From Hyphomicrobiales bacterium (GTDB lineage Bacteria; Pseudomonadota; Alphaproteobacteria; Rhizobiales; Xanthobacteraceae), in the NCBI GenBank assembly GCA_013911975.1, contig JACESF010000008.1, positions 27,377 to 91,376 of the forward strand: a stretch of 64,000 nucleotides of DNA, in the 5' to 3' direction. The position numbers and the translations under genes were made by a program. The notes beneath the pieces are model-generated. The model saw nothing but the letters and a program-made list of their open reading frames with translations. It searched no databases and was not told the DNA's origin. Below, one piece after another: positions 17,031 to 24,952 of this stretch (positions within the stretch are counted from its first letter, which is position 1; the number at the start of each line of letters is the position of its first letter).

Positions 17031-18365
17031 TCAGTAGCCGCCGCGGCCGGGAATCCAGTCGGTGCCGGCGAGCGGAACGCCCGCCATGGCCGCGGCTTCC
17101 ACGGTGAGGGCCACGAGGTCCTCCGGCTCCAGATTGTGCAGGTGGCTCTTGCCGCAGGCGCGGGCGATGGTCTGCGCCTCCAGCGTCAGCACGCCGAGAT
17201 AATTGGCGAGGCGGCGGCCCGCCTTCACGGGGTCGAGCCGGGCCCACAATTCCGGGTCCTGGGTGGTGATGCCGGAGGGGTCGCGGCCCTCGTGCCAGTC
17301 GTCATAGGCACCCGCCGTGGACCCCAGCGCCTGGTAGTCCGCCTCATAGGCCGGGTCGTTGTCGCCCAACGCCACCAAAGCGGCGGTGCCGATGGCCACC
17401 GCGTCGGCGCCCAGCGCCAGGGCCTTCGCCACGTCCGCGCCGGAGCGGATGCCGCCGGAGACGATCAACTGCACCTTGCGGTGCATGCCCAGGTCCCGCA
17501 GCGCCTGCACGGCGGGGCGGATGGCGGAGAGGATCGGGATGCCCACATGTTCGATGAAGACGTCCTGCGTGGCGGCGGTGCCGCCCTGCATGCCGTCCAG
17601 CACCACCACGTCAGCGCCGGACTTCACGGCGAGGGAGATGTCGTAATAGGGCCGCGAGGCGCCCACCTTCACATAGATGGGCTTCTCCCAGTCGGTGATC
17701 TCGCGCAATTCCTCGATCTTGATCTCCAGATCGTCCGGCCCGGTCCAGTCGGGATGGCGGCAGGCGGAGCGCTGGTCGATGCCCTTGGGCAGGGTGCGCA
17801 TGGCGGCCACGCGGTCGGAGATCTTCTGGCCCAGCAGCATGCCGCCGCCGCCCGGCTTGGCGCCCTGGCCGATCACCACCTCGATGGCGTCCGCCTTGCG
17901 CAAATCGTCCGGGTTCATGCCGTAGCGCGAGGGGAGATACTGGTAGACGAGGGTGGAGGAATGGCCGCGCTCCTCCGGCGTCATGCCGCCGTCGCCGGTG
18001 GTGGTGGAGGTGCCCATGGCGGAGGCGCCGCGCCCGAGCGCTTCCTTGGCGGGCGCGGAGAGGGCGCCGAAGCTCATGCCCGCGATGGTCACGGGGGTCT
18101 TCAGGTGGATGGGCTTCTTGGCGAAGCGGGTGCCCAGCACCACCTCCGTCCCGCACTTCTCGCGATAGCCCTCCAGCGGATAGCGGGAGACCGAGGCGCC
18201 GAGGAACAGCAGGTCGTCGAAATGGGGCAGCTTGCGCTTCGTGCCGCCGCCCCGGATGTCGTAGATGCCGGTCGCGGCCGCGCGGCGGATCTCCGACAGG
18301 GTGTGGGGATCGAAGGTGGAGGAGAAGCGCGGCAGGGTGCGCGGGATATTGGGATGGGAGGTCAT
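17031..18365 (-). CDS. mgsC: N-methylglutamate synthase subunit C (FMN-binding glutamate synthase-like)
   Basis: This 444-residue protein matches the FMN-binding central domain of glutamate synthase: GMSFGALSAPAKEALGRGA, TGDGGMTPEERG, IGQGAKPGGGGMLLG, VVLDGMQGGTAATQDVF and SGGIRSGADVAKALALGADA, ending with CGKSHLHNL cysteine and histidine residues. In the N-methylglutamate pathway it forms the synthase that makes N-methylglutamate from gamma-glutamylmethylamide, with MgsA and MgsB. The same family also occurs as GlxD beside glnT in rhizobia, where the role is less clear. A 200-base gap with a palindromic repeat separates it from mgsB. Confidence 0.86.
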   Translation of the reverse strand: MTSHPNIPRTLPRFSSTFDPHTLSEIRRAAATGIYDIRGGGTKRKLPHFDDLLFLGASVSRYPLEGYREKCGTEVVLGTRFAKKPIHLKTPVTIAGMSFGALSAPAKEALGRGASAMGTSTTTGDGGMTPEERGHSSTLVYQYLPSRYGMNPDDLRKADAIEVVIGQGAKPGGGGMLLGQKISDRVAAMRTLPKGIDQRSACRHPDWTGPDDLEIKIEELREITDWEKPIYVKVGASRPYYDISLAVKSGADVVVLDGMQGGTAATQDVFIEHVGIPILSAIRPAVQALRDLGMHRKVQLIVSGGIRSGADVAKALALGADAVAIGTAALVALGDNDPAYEADYQALGSTAGAYDDWHEGRDPSGITTQDPELWARLDPVKAGRRLANYLGVLTLEAQTIARACGKSHLHNLEPEDLVALTVEAAAMAGVPLAGTDWIPGRGGY

Positions 18366-18398
18366 GGGATCCTCACGCGGGAAGAGGGACGGCGACGA

Positions 18399-18536
18399 CC
18401 CCTCTCCCCTTGCGGGAGAGGGTGCCGAGCGGAGCGAGGCGGGTGAGGGGGGCGGTGCCGCTTGGAGGGATCTGTGAGGTCAGCGCGAACGCAAGCGCCC
18501 CCTCACCCCATCCCTCTCCCGCGAGGGGAGAGGGGG
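18399..18536. repeat. Large inverted-repeat (REP/MITE-like) element within the mgs operon
   Basis: CCCCTCTCCCCTTGCGGGAG at the left and its near complement (CTCTCCCGCGAGGGGAGAGG) at the right form long imperfect arms. Both are flanked by GGGTGAGGGG/CCCCTCACCC segments, and the left arm also carries GCCGAGCGGAGCGAGGC. This is a common proteobacterial interspersed palindrome type. It fills most of the mgsB-mgsC gap and may affect transcript stability or readthrough. Confidence 0.75.
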
Positions 18537-18565
18537 CCCGTGGCACCAGGCCCTGTGGGCCCGTC

Positions 18566-19273
18566 TCAATACGCATCGGCATTGTCGATGTGGAAATTGT
18601 AGAGCTTGCGGGCCGAGCCGTAGCGCTTGAACTCGCCGATATCGACGGAGCCGGACAGGCCCGCCGCTTCCAGCTTCTCGGCGATCAGCGCCTTGTGCTT
18701 GTCGCGCATCGTCTTCTCGATGCAGTCGGCGCCGAGGCTCTTCACGGTGCCGCGCACGAACAGCTTGGCTTCATAGAGGCTGTCGCCCAGGGCCTCGCCC
18801 GCGTCGCCGAACACGATGAGCGCGCCGGACTGGCCCATGAAGGCGCTCATGTGCCCCACCGAGCCCTGGACGATGATGTCCACGCCCTTCATGGAGATGC
18901 CGCAGCGGGCCGAGGCGTTGCCGTCGATGCGCAGCAGGCCGCCATGGGCGGTGGCGCCCGCCGCCTGGCTGGCATCGCCCATGACATGGACGAAGCCGCT
19001 CATCATGTTCTCGGCGACGCCCACCCCGGCATTGCCGTGGATGATGACGCGCGCCTGCTGGTTCATGCCCGCGCAATAATAGCCCACATGGCCGTCCACC
19101 TCGACGGTGAGGGGGGCGTTGACGCCCGCCGCCACGGCGTGGCGGCCATTGGGGTTGCGCACGCGCCAGAGCCGCGCATTGCTCTCGCCGCTCGCCTTGT
19201 GGAGCGCGGAATTCAATTCGCGCAGCGGCGTCTCGGCGAGGTCGAAGGTGAGGTCGGGGCTGACGGCGTTCAT
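18566..19273 (-). CDS. mgsB: N-methylglutamate synthase subunit B (GXGXG domain)
   Basis: This 235-residue protein consists of a GXGXG beta-helix, the C-terminal domain of glutamate synthase: HGNAGVGVAENMMSG, GDASQAAGATAHGGLLRIDG and GALIVFGDAGEALGDSLY. It is structural and has no own active site. It is expected to couple the MgsA amidotransferase and MgsC synthase sites. I chose ATG 19273, which overlaps the mgsA stop (ATGA). The track's 364-residue version starts inside mgsA in the wrong frame. Confidence 0.88.
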   Translation of the reverse strand: MNAVSPDLTFDLAETPLRELNSALHKASGESNARLWRVRNPNGRHAVAAGVNAPLTVEVDGHVGYYCAGMNQQARVIIHGNAGVGVAENMMSGFVHVMGDASQAAGATAHGGLLRIDGNASARCGISMKGVDIIVQGSVGHMSAFMGQSGALIVFGDAGEALGDSLYEAKLFVRGTVKSLGADCIEKTMRDKHKALIAEKLEAAGLSGSVDIGEFKRYGSARKLYNFHIDNADAY

Positions 19274-20166
19274 GCGGCGCGGTCCCAGAAATAGACGGTG
19301 GCGGGCTCGGGCTCGAAGACCTTGGCGTCGGCGATGCCGGGCAGGTCCACCAGCGCGCGGTATTCGGAGCCGAAGGCGACGTAGCGGTCGGTCTCGGCCA
19401 TGACGGCGGGCTTGCAGGCGATGGGGTCGCGGAGCACGCCGAAGCCGCTCTCGGTGCCCACCACGAAGGTGAAGAAGCCGTCCAGGTCCTTCAGGCCCGC
19501 TTCCAGCGCCTCGCCCAGCGACGCACCCTGGCGCATGCGCCAGGTGAGATAGCCGGCGGCCACCTCGCTGTCGTTGTCGGTGGCGAAGGCGATGCCCTCG
19601 CGGCGCAGCGAACGGCGCAGGTCGTTGTGGTTGGAGAGCGAGCCGTTGTGCACCAGGCACTGGTCGGCGCCGGTGGAGAAGGGATGGGCGCCCGCCGTGG
19701 TCACGGCGCTTTCCGTGGCCATGCGGGTGTGGCCGATGCCGTGGGTGCCGCGCATGCCCGACAGGCCGAAGCGCCCGGCCACGTCGCGCGGCAGGCCGAT
19801 CTCCTTGAAGATCTCCATGCGCGCCCCGGCGCCCACCACCGCCACATCGGGATGGGCGGCGAGGGCGGCGCGCACCTCGGCCTCGTGGGCGGCGGGCACC
19901 TCGATGACCGCATGGGTGGAGCGCACGCTCACCTTGGGCGCGCCGCCGGAAGTGAGGGACAGGGAATTGGCGAGGCCCTGGAAATCATAGCCCTCGGCCG
20001 CGCGCAGGGAGAGCTTCACATGCCCCGGCGCGCCCTCGCCATAGACCGCGAAGCCGGCGCTGTCCGGCCCCCGGTCCGTCATCACGCAGAGCATGGACGC
20101 GAGCATGGCGCCCAGTTCAGGCTCCAGCTTCGGGTCCTTCAGGAAGATACCGACAATTCCGCACAT
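19270..20166 (-). CDS. mgsA: N-methylglutamate synthase subunit A (class II amidotransferase)
   Basis: This 298-residue Ntn-type glutamine amidotransferase begins MCGIVGIF with the nucleophile Cys2 exposed after Met removal. It has TDRGPDSAGFAVYG, GIGHTRMATESAVTTAGAHP and LVHNGSLSNHNDLRR motifs. In a GOGAT-like complex it would cleave gamma-glutamylmethylamide, releasing methylamine to the synthase site. It is the first gene of the mgsABC-gmaS operon, downstream of an AT-rich gap with a palindrome next to the XRE-cupin gene. Confidence 0.88.
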   Translation of the reverse strand: MCGIVGIFLKDPKLEPELGAMLASMLCVMTDRGPDSAGFAVYGEGAPGHVKLSLRAAEGYDFQGLANSLSLTSGGAPKVSVRSTHAVIEVPAAHEAEVRAALAAHPDVAVVGAGARMEIFKEIGLPRDVAGRFGLSGMRGTHGIGHTRMATESAVTTAGAHPFSTGADQCLVHNGSLSNHNDLRRSLRREGIAFATDNDSEVAAGYLTWRMRQGASLGEALEAGLKDLDGFFTFVVGTESGFGVLRDPIACKPAVMAETDRYVAFGSEYRALVDLPGIADAKVFEPEPATVYFWDRAA

Positions 20167-20275
20167 ACCGCGCTCCCGCGCCCCAGACGGCGTCCCGGTC
20201 GGGGACTTCAGAGGGGGCTTTCGGGAAAAGTGGTACGGCGGGCCGCGAGGGCCGTCAATGCATCAGGAATAATTT

Positions 20276-20290
20276 TTTCTTGGAAAGAAA
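20276..20290. promoter_or_regulatory. Palindrome upstream of mgsA, candidate operator
   Basis: TTTCTT-GGA-AAGAAA is a perfect 6-base dyad within an AT-rich patch (20265-20290). It lies about 110 bases upstream of the mgsA start and just past the stop of the XRE-cupin regulator gene. Position and symmetry suit binding by that regulator to control mgsABC-gmaS. There is no direct evidence of binding. Confidence 0.4.
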
Positions 20291-20291
20291 C

Positions 20292-20984
20292 TCAGCGTCG
20301 CTCGTCTCGGGCATAGACGATGACGGACAGGTAGCTCATGGGCCGCACCAGCAGCGCCTCCGGGCCGTGGGCGGCGCCGGAATCGAACATGAGGGAATCG
20401 CCGGGCCGCAGGTGGTAGGCGCGGTCGGCGTGCCGGTACATGACCTCGCCGGACAGCATGAAGAGGAACTCCACCCCCGCGTGCCGGAACTCGGTGTAGG
20501 GCACCGCTTCCTCGGACAGGGTGATGAGATAGGGCTCGATGACGATGTCGCCGCCGAGCCCGTGGCCCAGCAACTCATACTGGTGGCCGACCTTGGTGCC
20601 GCGCCGCTCGATCACCACGCCCTGGCCCGCCCGCACGAAGGAACAGTCGCGCCGCTCCTCGAAGGCGGAGAACAGGGTGGTGATGGGCACGTTCAGCGCC
20701 TTGGCGATGGACTGGAGCGTGGCGAGGGACGGCGAGATCTGGCCGTTCTCGATCTTGGAGAGCATGCCCACCGAGATGCCCGCCGCGCCCGCGAGATCGG
20801 AGACCGTGAGGTCGAGCTGGCGCCGCAGAACGCGCACCTGCGCGCCCAGGGCACCTTCCAGCGTGCCTTCCCGCGCCGCGGGTGCCCCGGAGCCGGTGTG
20901 ATAGGTCGCGGGCTCCGCCTCGGCCGCCGCCGCCTTCGATCCGCCCGCCCGCGATCCGTCCGCCTTCGCCTTGCGCTCCGCCAC
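20292..20984 (-). CDS. XRE-family regulator with C-terminal cupin domain
   Basis: This 230-residue regulator has an Ala-rich N-terminal tail, a helix-turn-helix at about 45-102 (AQVRVLRRQLDLTVSDLAGA, SVGMLSKIENGQISPSLATL) and a cupin ligand-binding domain at about 155-225 (HAGVEFLFMLSGEV, YHLRPGDSLMFDSGAAHGPE). PuuR-type members sense amine or amino-acid metabolites. I chose GTG 20984 because AAGGATGGGATCGC precedes it. ATG 21059, overlapping the sigma-factor stop by four bases, would add 25 residues. Its location just upstream of mgsA suggests control of the methylamine genes. Confidence 0.85.
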   Translation of the reverse strand: MAERKAKADGSRAGGSKAAAAEAEPATYHTGSGAPAAREGTLEGALGAQVRVLRRQLDLTVSDLAGAAGISVGMLSKIENGQISPSLATLQSIAKALNVPITTLFSAFEERRDCSFVRAGQGVVIERRGTKVGHQYELLGHGLGGDIVIEPYLITLSEEAVPYTEFRHAGVEFLFMLSGEVMYRHADRAYHLRPGDSLMFDSGAAHGPEALLVRPMSYLSVIVYARDERR

Positions 20985-21055
20985 GCGATCCCATCCTTGT
21001 TTCCGCACAGGAAAACTATCCGCGATGGCGCGGGGTGGGAAGGGCTTCGCCCGCG

Positions 21056-22327
21056 TCATCCCATGCGGCGGTCCGCCTCTTGCGCGCATTCCCGCTCCAG
21101 CCGGTCCAGATGGGTGCGGATATGGGCCGCCTCGGCGGGGGTGTTGGCGAGTGCGATGGCTTGCCCGAAGGCGGTGCGCGCCTCCGCGCTGCGGCCGAGC
21201 TGAAGCAGGAGCGCGCCGCGCAGGCCGTGGAAATGGAAATAGCCGGACAGCCGGTCGCCCAGAGGCTCCACCATGTCGAGCGCGGCCTGCGGCCCGCGCA
21301 CCTTCGAGACCGCCACCGCCCGGTTGAGCCGCACCACGGGGGAGGGCTCGAACCGTTCCAGCGCCCCGTAGAGCAGCTCGATCTGCGCCCAGTCGGTCTC
21401 CTGCGGGCGCGCCGCGCGGGCATGCAGGGCCGCGATGGCCGCCTGGAGCTGGTAGGGCCCGGGGCTGCGGTGGCGCATGGCCTTGTCGATGAGCGCCAGC
21501 CCCTCGGTCGTCGCCTTGCGGTCCCACAAAGCGCGGTCCTGCTCCTCCAGCACGATCACCTCGCCGGAGGGCGCGAAGCGCGCGGGCAGGCGGGCATGCT
21601 GGATCAGCATCAGCGCGGCGAGGCCGAGGATCTCAGGCTCGGAGGGGAACAGGCGCAGCAGCAGGCGGGCGAGGCGGATCGCCTCCTCGCACAGCGGCGC
21701 GCGCGCCGCCTGCTCCTGCGCCACCACCGAATAGCCCTCGTTGAAGATGAGGTAGATGACCGCCGCCACCGCCGCGAGGCGCTCGGCCCGCTCCACGGCG
21801 CCCGGCGCCTCGAACGGCACGTCCGCCGCCGCGATGCGCGCCTTGGCGCGGGTGATGCGCTGCTCCATGGCCGCCTCGGACACCAGGAAGGCGCGGGCGA
21901 TCTGGCGCACCGACAGGCCGCATACGATGCGCAGCGCCAAGGCCACCTGGTGGGTGGCCTGGAGGTCCGGGTGGCAGCACACGAACAGCAGCCGCAGGAT
22001 GTCGTCGCGGAAATGGGCTTCGTCCAGCCGGTCCGCCAGCGGCGCCTCCGCGTCGTCCAGGTCGGAGAGCGCGGTGTCCTCCGGCAGCGCCACATGGCGC
22101 GACCGCTTGCGCACCGCGTCGAGGGCGGCATTGCGGCCCACCAGGATCAGCCACGCCGCCGGATCGCGCGGCGGGCCGTTGAGCGGCCAGGAGGACAGGG
22201 CCCGCAGGCAGGCTTCCTGGAATGCCTCCTCCGCCGTGTCCAGGTCGCGGAAATAGCGCAGTAGCGCCGCCACCGCCTTGGGCCGCGCGCCGGTCAGCGA
22301 GGCGGCGATCCAGGCGGTGTCGCTCAT
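21056..22327 (-). CDS. ECF sigma factor, ECF42-like, with C-terminal TPR-like domain
   Basis: This 423-residue protein has sigma region 2 (FRDLDTAEEAFQEACLRAL, DPAAWLILVGRNAALD) and region 4 (GLSVRQIARAFLVSEAAMEQ, RITRAKARI). A long helical C-terminal extension (IYLIFNEGYS, GLALIDKAM, YGALERFEPSPVVRLNRAVA) is typical of the ECF42 group. Such sigma factors lack a membrane anti-sigma and are encoded with a DGPF/YciI protein, as here. ATG 22327 overlaps the YciI stop (ATGA). The signal and regulon are unknown. The merged 558-residue ORF in the track starts out of frame in the YciI gene. Confidence 0.9.
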   Translation of the reverse strand: MSDTAWIAASLTGARPKAVAALLRYFRDLDTAEEAFQEACLRALSSWPLNGPPRDPAAWLILVGRNAALDAVRKRSRHVALPEDTALSDLDDAEAPLADRLDEAHFRDDILRLLFVCCHPDLQATHQVALALRIVCGLSVRQIARAFLVSEAAMEQRITRAKARIAAADVPFEAPGAVERAERLAAVAAVIYLIFNEGYSVVAQEQAARAPLCEEAIRLARLLLRLFPSEPEILGLAALMLIQHARLPARFAPSGEVIVLEEQDRALWDRKATTEGLALIDKAMRHRSPGPYQLQAAIAALHARAARPQETDWAQIELLYGALERFEPSPVVRLNRAVAVSKVRGPQAALDMVEPLGDRLSGYFHFHGLRGALLLQLGRSAEARTAFGQAIALANTPAEAAHIRTHLDRLERECAQEADRRMG

Positions 22328-22710
22328 GCCGCGCCCTCGACGGCGCCGGGCGTGCCGGGGAAGAATAGGCCCACGGGGCGGATCTCGTACGACCCGCCGG
22401 GATTGGCCCGCCCCAGCTCGCGGGCGATCTCCAGCGCCTCCTCCAGGTTCGCGCAGTCGATGATGTAGAAGCCGAGCAACTGCTCCTTGGTCTCCGCGAA
22501 CGGCCCGTCCAGCACCAGAGCGGGCTCGGTGTGCTTGCGCAGGGTGGTGGCGGCGGAGGTGGGCAGCAGGCGCGCTACGGGGCCGAGCTTGCCCTCGCGG
22601 GCGAGCTTCTCGTGCACCACCATCAGCCGGGCCATGACGGCGTCGTCCTCTTCCTTGCTCCAGGCGCAGACGACATCTTCCGAGTGGTAGCACAGGATCG
22701 CATAATGCAT
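22324..22710 (-). CDS. YciI/DGPF-domain protein partnered with the ECF sigma factor
   Basis: This 128-residue protein begins MHYAILCYHSEDVV and contains the diagnostic VLDGPFAETKEQLLGFYIID segment near the middle. It is a YCII-like alpha-beta fold. DGPF proteins are regularly encoded beside ECF42 sigma factors and are often regulon members. It is translation-coupled to the sigma gene by ATGA. Start ATG 22710 is preceded by CGGAG. It has no signal peptide, so it should be cytosolic. An enzymatic role has been suggested for the fold but is not established. Confidence 0.9.
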   Translation of the reverse strand: MHYAILCYHSEDVVCAWSKEEDDAVMARLMVVHEKLAREGKLGPVARLLPTSAATTLRKHTEPALVLDGPFAETKEQLLGFYIIDCANLEEALEIARELGRANPGGSYEIRPVGLFFPGTPGAVEGAA

Positions 22711-22733
22711 GGCGGGGCTCCGTTTCCTCCAAG

Positions 22734-22760
22734 GACGCGGACGCGAGGTTAGCCCCGACA
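22734..22760 (-). promoter_or_regulatory. Candidate ECF42 promoter upstream of the YciI-sigma operon
   Basis: On the minus strand TGTCGG (22760-22755) is followed after 17 bases by CGTC (22737-22734), about 24 bases before the YciI start. This is close to the TGTCGA / CG[AT]C pattern I recall for ECF42 target promoters, so the operon may be autoregulated. The nearby GCAT-GAAAAA-ATGC dyad at about 22768-22781 may be relevant too. Confidence 0.45.
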
Positions 22761-22884
22761 CGTGCATGAAAAAATGCCCCGGCCCCCGTTGCATGTCGGT
22801 CATGGGCGGTGCCTAGAGCATGGTTCGGCCCGGTCGCACTTTTTTGGAGTGCTGTGGTACCGTGCGCCGTCGGCGGGGGGAGTG

Positions 22885-24174
22885 ATGCGGCGTCCGTTCT
22901 ACAAGATCCTCTACGTGCAGGTGCTGATGGCGGTGGTGGCGGGCATTCTGCTCGGCCACTTCGTGCCCCATGTGGGCGAGGCCATGAAGCCGCTCGGGGA
23001 CGGCTTCATCAAGCTGGTGAAGATGATCATCGCGCCGGTGGTGTTCTGCACCGTGGTGGTGGGCATCGCCAATATGGGCGACGTGAAGAAGGTGGGCCGG
23101 GTGGGCGGCAAGGCGCTCATCTATTTCGAGGTGGTCTCCTCCATCGCCCTGGTGATCGGCCTGCTCGTGGGCAAGATCGTGCAGCCCGGCGCAGGCTTCA
23201 ACGTGGACGCCACCAAGCTGGACGCCAAGTCCGTCTCCGCCTTCACCAGTGGGGCGTCCCATTCCTCCTTCACCGACTTCGTGCTGCACATCATCCCGGA
23301 CACGATCGTGGGCGCGCTGGCGCAGGGAGAGATCCTCCAGGTGCTGTTCGTGGCGATCCTCACCGGCTTCGCGCTGAGCGCCATGGGCCCGGCGGGCGAG
23401 CCGGTATTGCGGGCGGTGAAGGCGGCCGAGCAGGTGATCTTCACCATCGTCGGCATCGTCATGCGCGCCGCGCCCGTGGGCGCGTTCGGCGCCATGGCCT
23501 TCACCATCGGCGCCTACGGCCTCGCCTCCATCGGCAACCTCCTGGAGCTGATCGCCACCTTCTACCTCACGGCCCTGCTGTTCGTGCTGCTGGTGCTGGG
23601 GCTGATCGGGCGCGTGGTCGGCTTCAGCATCCTGAAGCTGCTGCGCTACATCAAGGAGGAGCTGCTGATCGTGCTCGGCACCTCCTCCTCGGAAAGCGCG
23701 CTGCCGGCGCTCATGCGCAAGCTGGAGCATGCCGGGGCGCCCAAGGGCGTGGTCTCCCTCGTGGTGCCGACCGGCTATTCCTTCAATCTCGACGGCACCA
23801 ACATCTACATGACCCTGGCGACGCTGTTCATCGCCCAGGCCACCAACACGCCGCTGACGCTGGAGCATGAACTCATGATCCTGGCGGTGGCCATGCTCAC
23901 CTCCAAGGGGGCGGCGGCGGTGGCAGGCGGTGGATTCATCACGCTTGCCGCCACGCTCCAGGTGGTGCCGGAGATCCCCGTGGTGGGCATCGCGCTGATC
24001 CTCGGCGTGGACCGCTTCATGTCGGAATGCCGCTCGCTCACCAATTTCGTGGGCAATGCGGTGGCGACGCTGGTGGTGGCGCGCTGGGAAGGCGAACTGG
24101 ACGTGGAGCGCCTGAACGCGGTGCTGAACGGTACCGGGGATCTTCCGGCCGTCCCGGAGGCGCACAGGTCCTAA
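22885..24174 (+). CDS. dctA: C4-dicarboxylate transporter DctA (DAACS family)
   Basis: This 429-residue integral membrane protein imports succinate, fumarate and malate with cations. It starts [20 protein letters not shown], has about eight membrane segments, the serine-rich re-entrant loop [33 protein letters not shown] and [22 protein letters not shown]. These are all DctA/GltP family signatures. Start ATG 22885 is preceded by GGGGGGAG; the longer ORF adds 41 spurious residues. No dctB/dctD sensor pair is adjacent. Confidence 0.94.
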   Translation: MRRPFYKILYVQVLMAVVAGILLGHFVPHVGEAMKPLGDGFIKLVKMIIAPVVFCTVVVGIANMGDVKKVGRVGGKALIYFEVVSSIALVIGLLVGKIVQPGAGFNVDATKLDAKSVSAFTSGASHSSFTDFVLHIIPDTIVGALAQGEILQVLFVAILTGFALSAMGPAGEPVLRAVKAAEQVIFTIVGIVMRAAPVGAFGAMAFTIGAYGLASIGNLLELIATFYLTALLFVLLVLGLIGRVVGFSILKLLRYIKEELLIVLGTSSSESALPALMRKLEHAGAPKGVVSLVVPTGYSFNLDGTNIYMTLATLFIAQATNTPLTLEHELMILAVAMLTSKGAAAVAGGGFITLAATLQVVPEIPVVGIALILGVDRFMSECRSLTNFVGNAVATLVVARWEGELDVERLNAVLNGTGDLPAVPEAHRS

Positions 24175-24215
24175 GCAGGCCGCTCCGGCTTTGCGCGGCG
24201 GGGGCGGCGCCCCCG

Positions 24216-24698
24216 TCAGTCGGCCAGCCAGCGCGCGGCCGCGTGGTCGTCGGCGTCCTTCGCCGCCACCCAGTCGCCGCCGTCCGCGCGCTCCTCCTTC
24301 TTCCAGAAGGGCGCGCTGGTCTTCAGCCAGTCCATGAGGAAGCTCGCGGCGCTGAACGCCGCCTCCCGATGGGCGGAAGCCGTCACCACGAGGACGATCT
24401 GCTCGCCCGGAACGATGCGGCCGAAACGGTGGATGACGCGCGCGCCCAGCAGCGGCCAGCGGGCGCGGGCCTCGTCCAGCAGGCGTTCCATCTCCGCTTC
24501 CGCCATGCCGGGATAATGCTCCAGCACCAGGGCCGTGAGCGGCGGCGCGTCGTTCCCGGCGCCCTTGTCCGCCCGGCAGAAGCCGGTGAAGGAGACCACG
24601 GCCCCCACATCCCCGGTGCCCGAGAGCGCGGCGATCTCGCCCGCCGGGTCGAACGGCTCCGCCTGCACGCGGACGGAGAAGGGGAGGGGGCCGGCCAT
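24216..24698 (-). CDS. moaE: Molybdopterin synthase catalytic subunit MoaE
   Basis: This 160-residue protein begins MAGPLPFSVRVQAEPFDPAG and carries GAVVSFTGFCR, LEHYPGMAEAEMERL, VIHRFGRIVPGEQIVLV, ASAHREAAFSAASFLMDWLK and the catalytic-lysine region PFWKKEE, as in MoaE. With MoaD it inserts sulfur into cyclic pyranopterin monophosphate to form molybdopterin. It starts two bases after the moaD stop, in the order uvrC-pgsA-moaD-moaE. Confidence 0.95.
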   Translation of the reverse strand: MAGPLPFSVRVQAEPFDPAGEIAALSGTGDVGAVVSFTGFCRADKGAGNDAPPLTALVLEHYPGMAEAEMERLLDEARARWPLLGARVIHRFGRIVPGEQIVLVVTASAHREAAFSAASFLMDWLKTSAPFWKKEERADGGDWVAAKDADDHAAARWLAD

Positions 24699-24700
24699 GG

Positions 24701-24952
24701 TCAGCCCCCGGTCATGGGCGGGAAGAACGCCACTTCGCGCGCGCCGGCGATGGGAGCGGTGGGCTTCACATGGCGCCGGTCCAGCGCCGCGCGCACCACG
24801 CCCGGCGTCTCGAAGGCATGGGCATGGCCCGGGCCCCGGCCCGCCAGCCACGTCGCGAGATCGGCCACCGTGTGCACGCTGTCGGGCGGACTCACCTCTT
24901 CTTCCGCGAGGCCCACGCGCTCGCGCAGCCAGGCGAAATAGAGAATCTTCAT
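24701..24952 (-). CDS. moaD: Molybdopterin synthase sulfur-carrier subunit MoaD
   Basis: This is an 83-residue ubiquitin-like protein (MKILYFAWLRERVGLAEEEV) ending in the essential Gly-Gly (PPMTGG) that is thiocarboxylated before donating sulfur with MoaE. The ATG overlaps the pgsA stop by one base (TGATG), so it is translationally coupled. The longer ORF in the track lies upstream in the wrong context. Confidence 0.95.
   Translation of the reverse strand: MKILYFAWLRERVGLAEEEVSPPDSVHTVADLATWLAGRGPGHAHAFETPGVVRAALDRRHVKPTAPIAGAREVAFFPPMTGG

Noticed and set aside
18566-19660. 364-residue ORF as one protein
   Set aside because: The first 129 residues are an out-of-frame reading of mgsA; the GXGXG protein starts at 19273 with an ATGA overlap.
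24195-24216. GC hairpin GGGGGC-GGC-GCCCCC between dctA and moaE as a terminator
   Set aside because: It has no T-run on either strand, so I do not call it a rho-independent terminator, although it may still slow convergent transcription.
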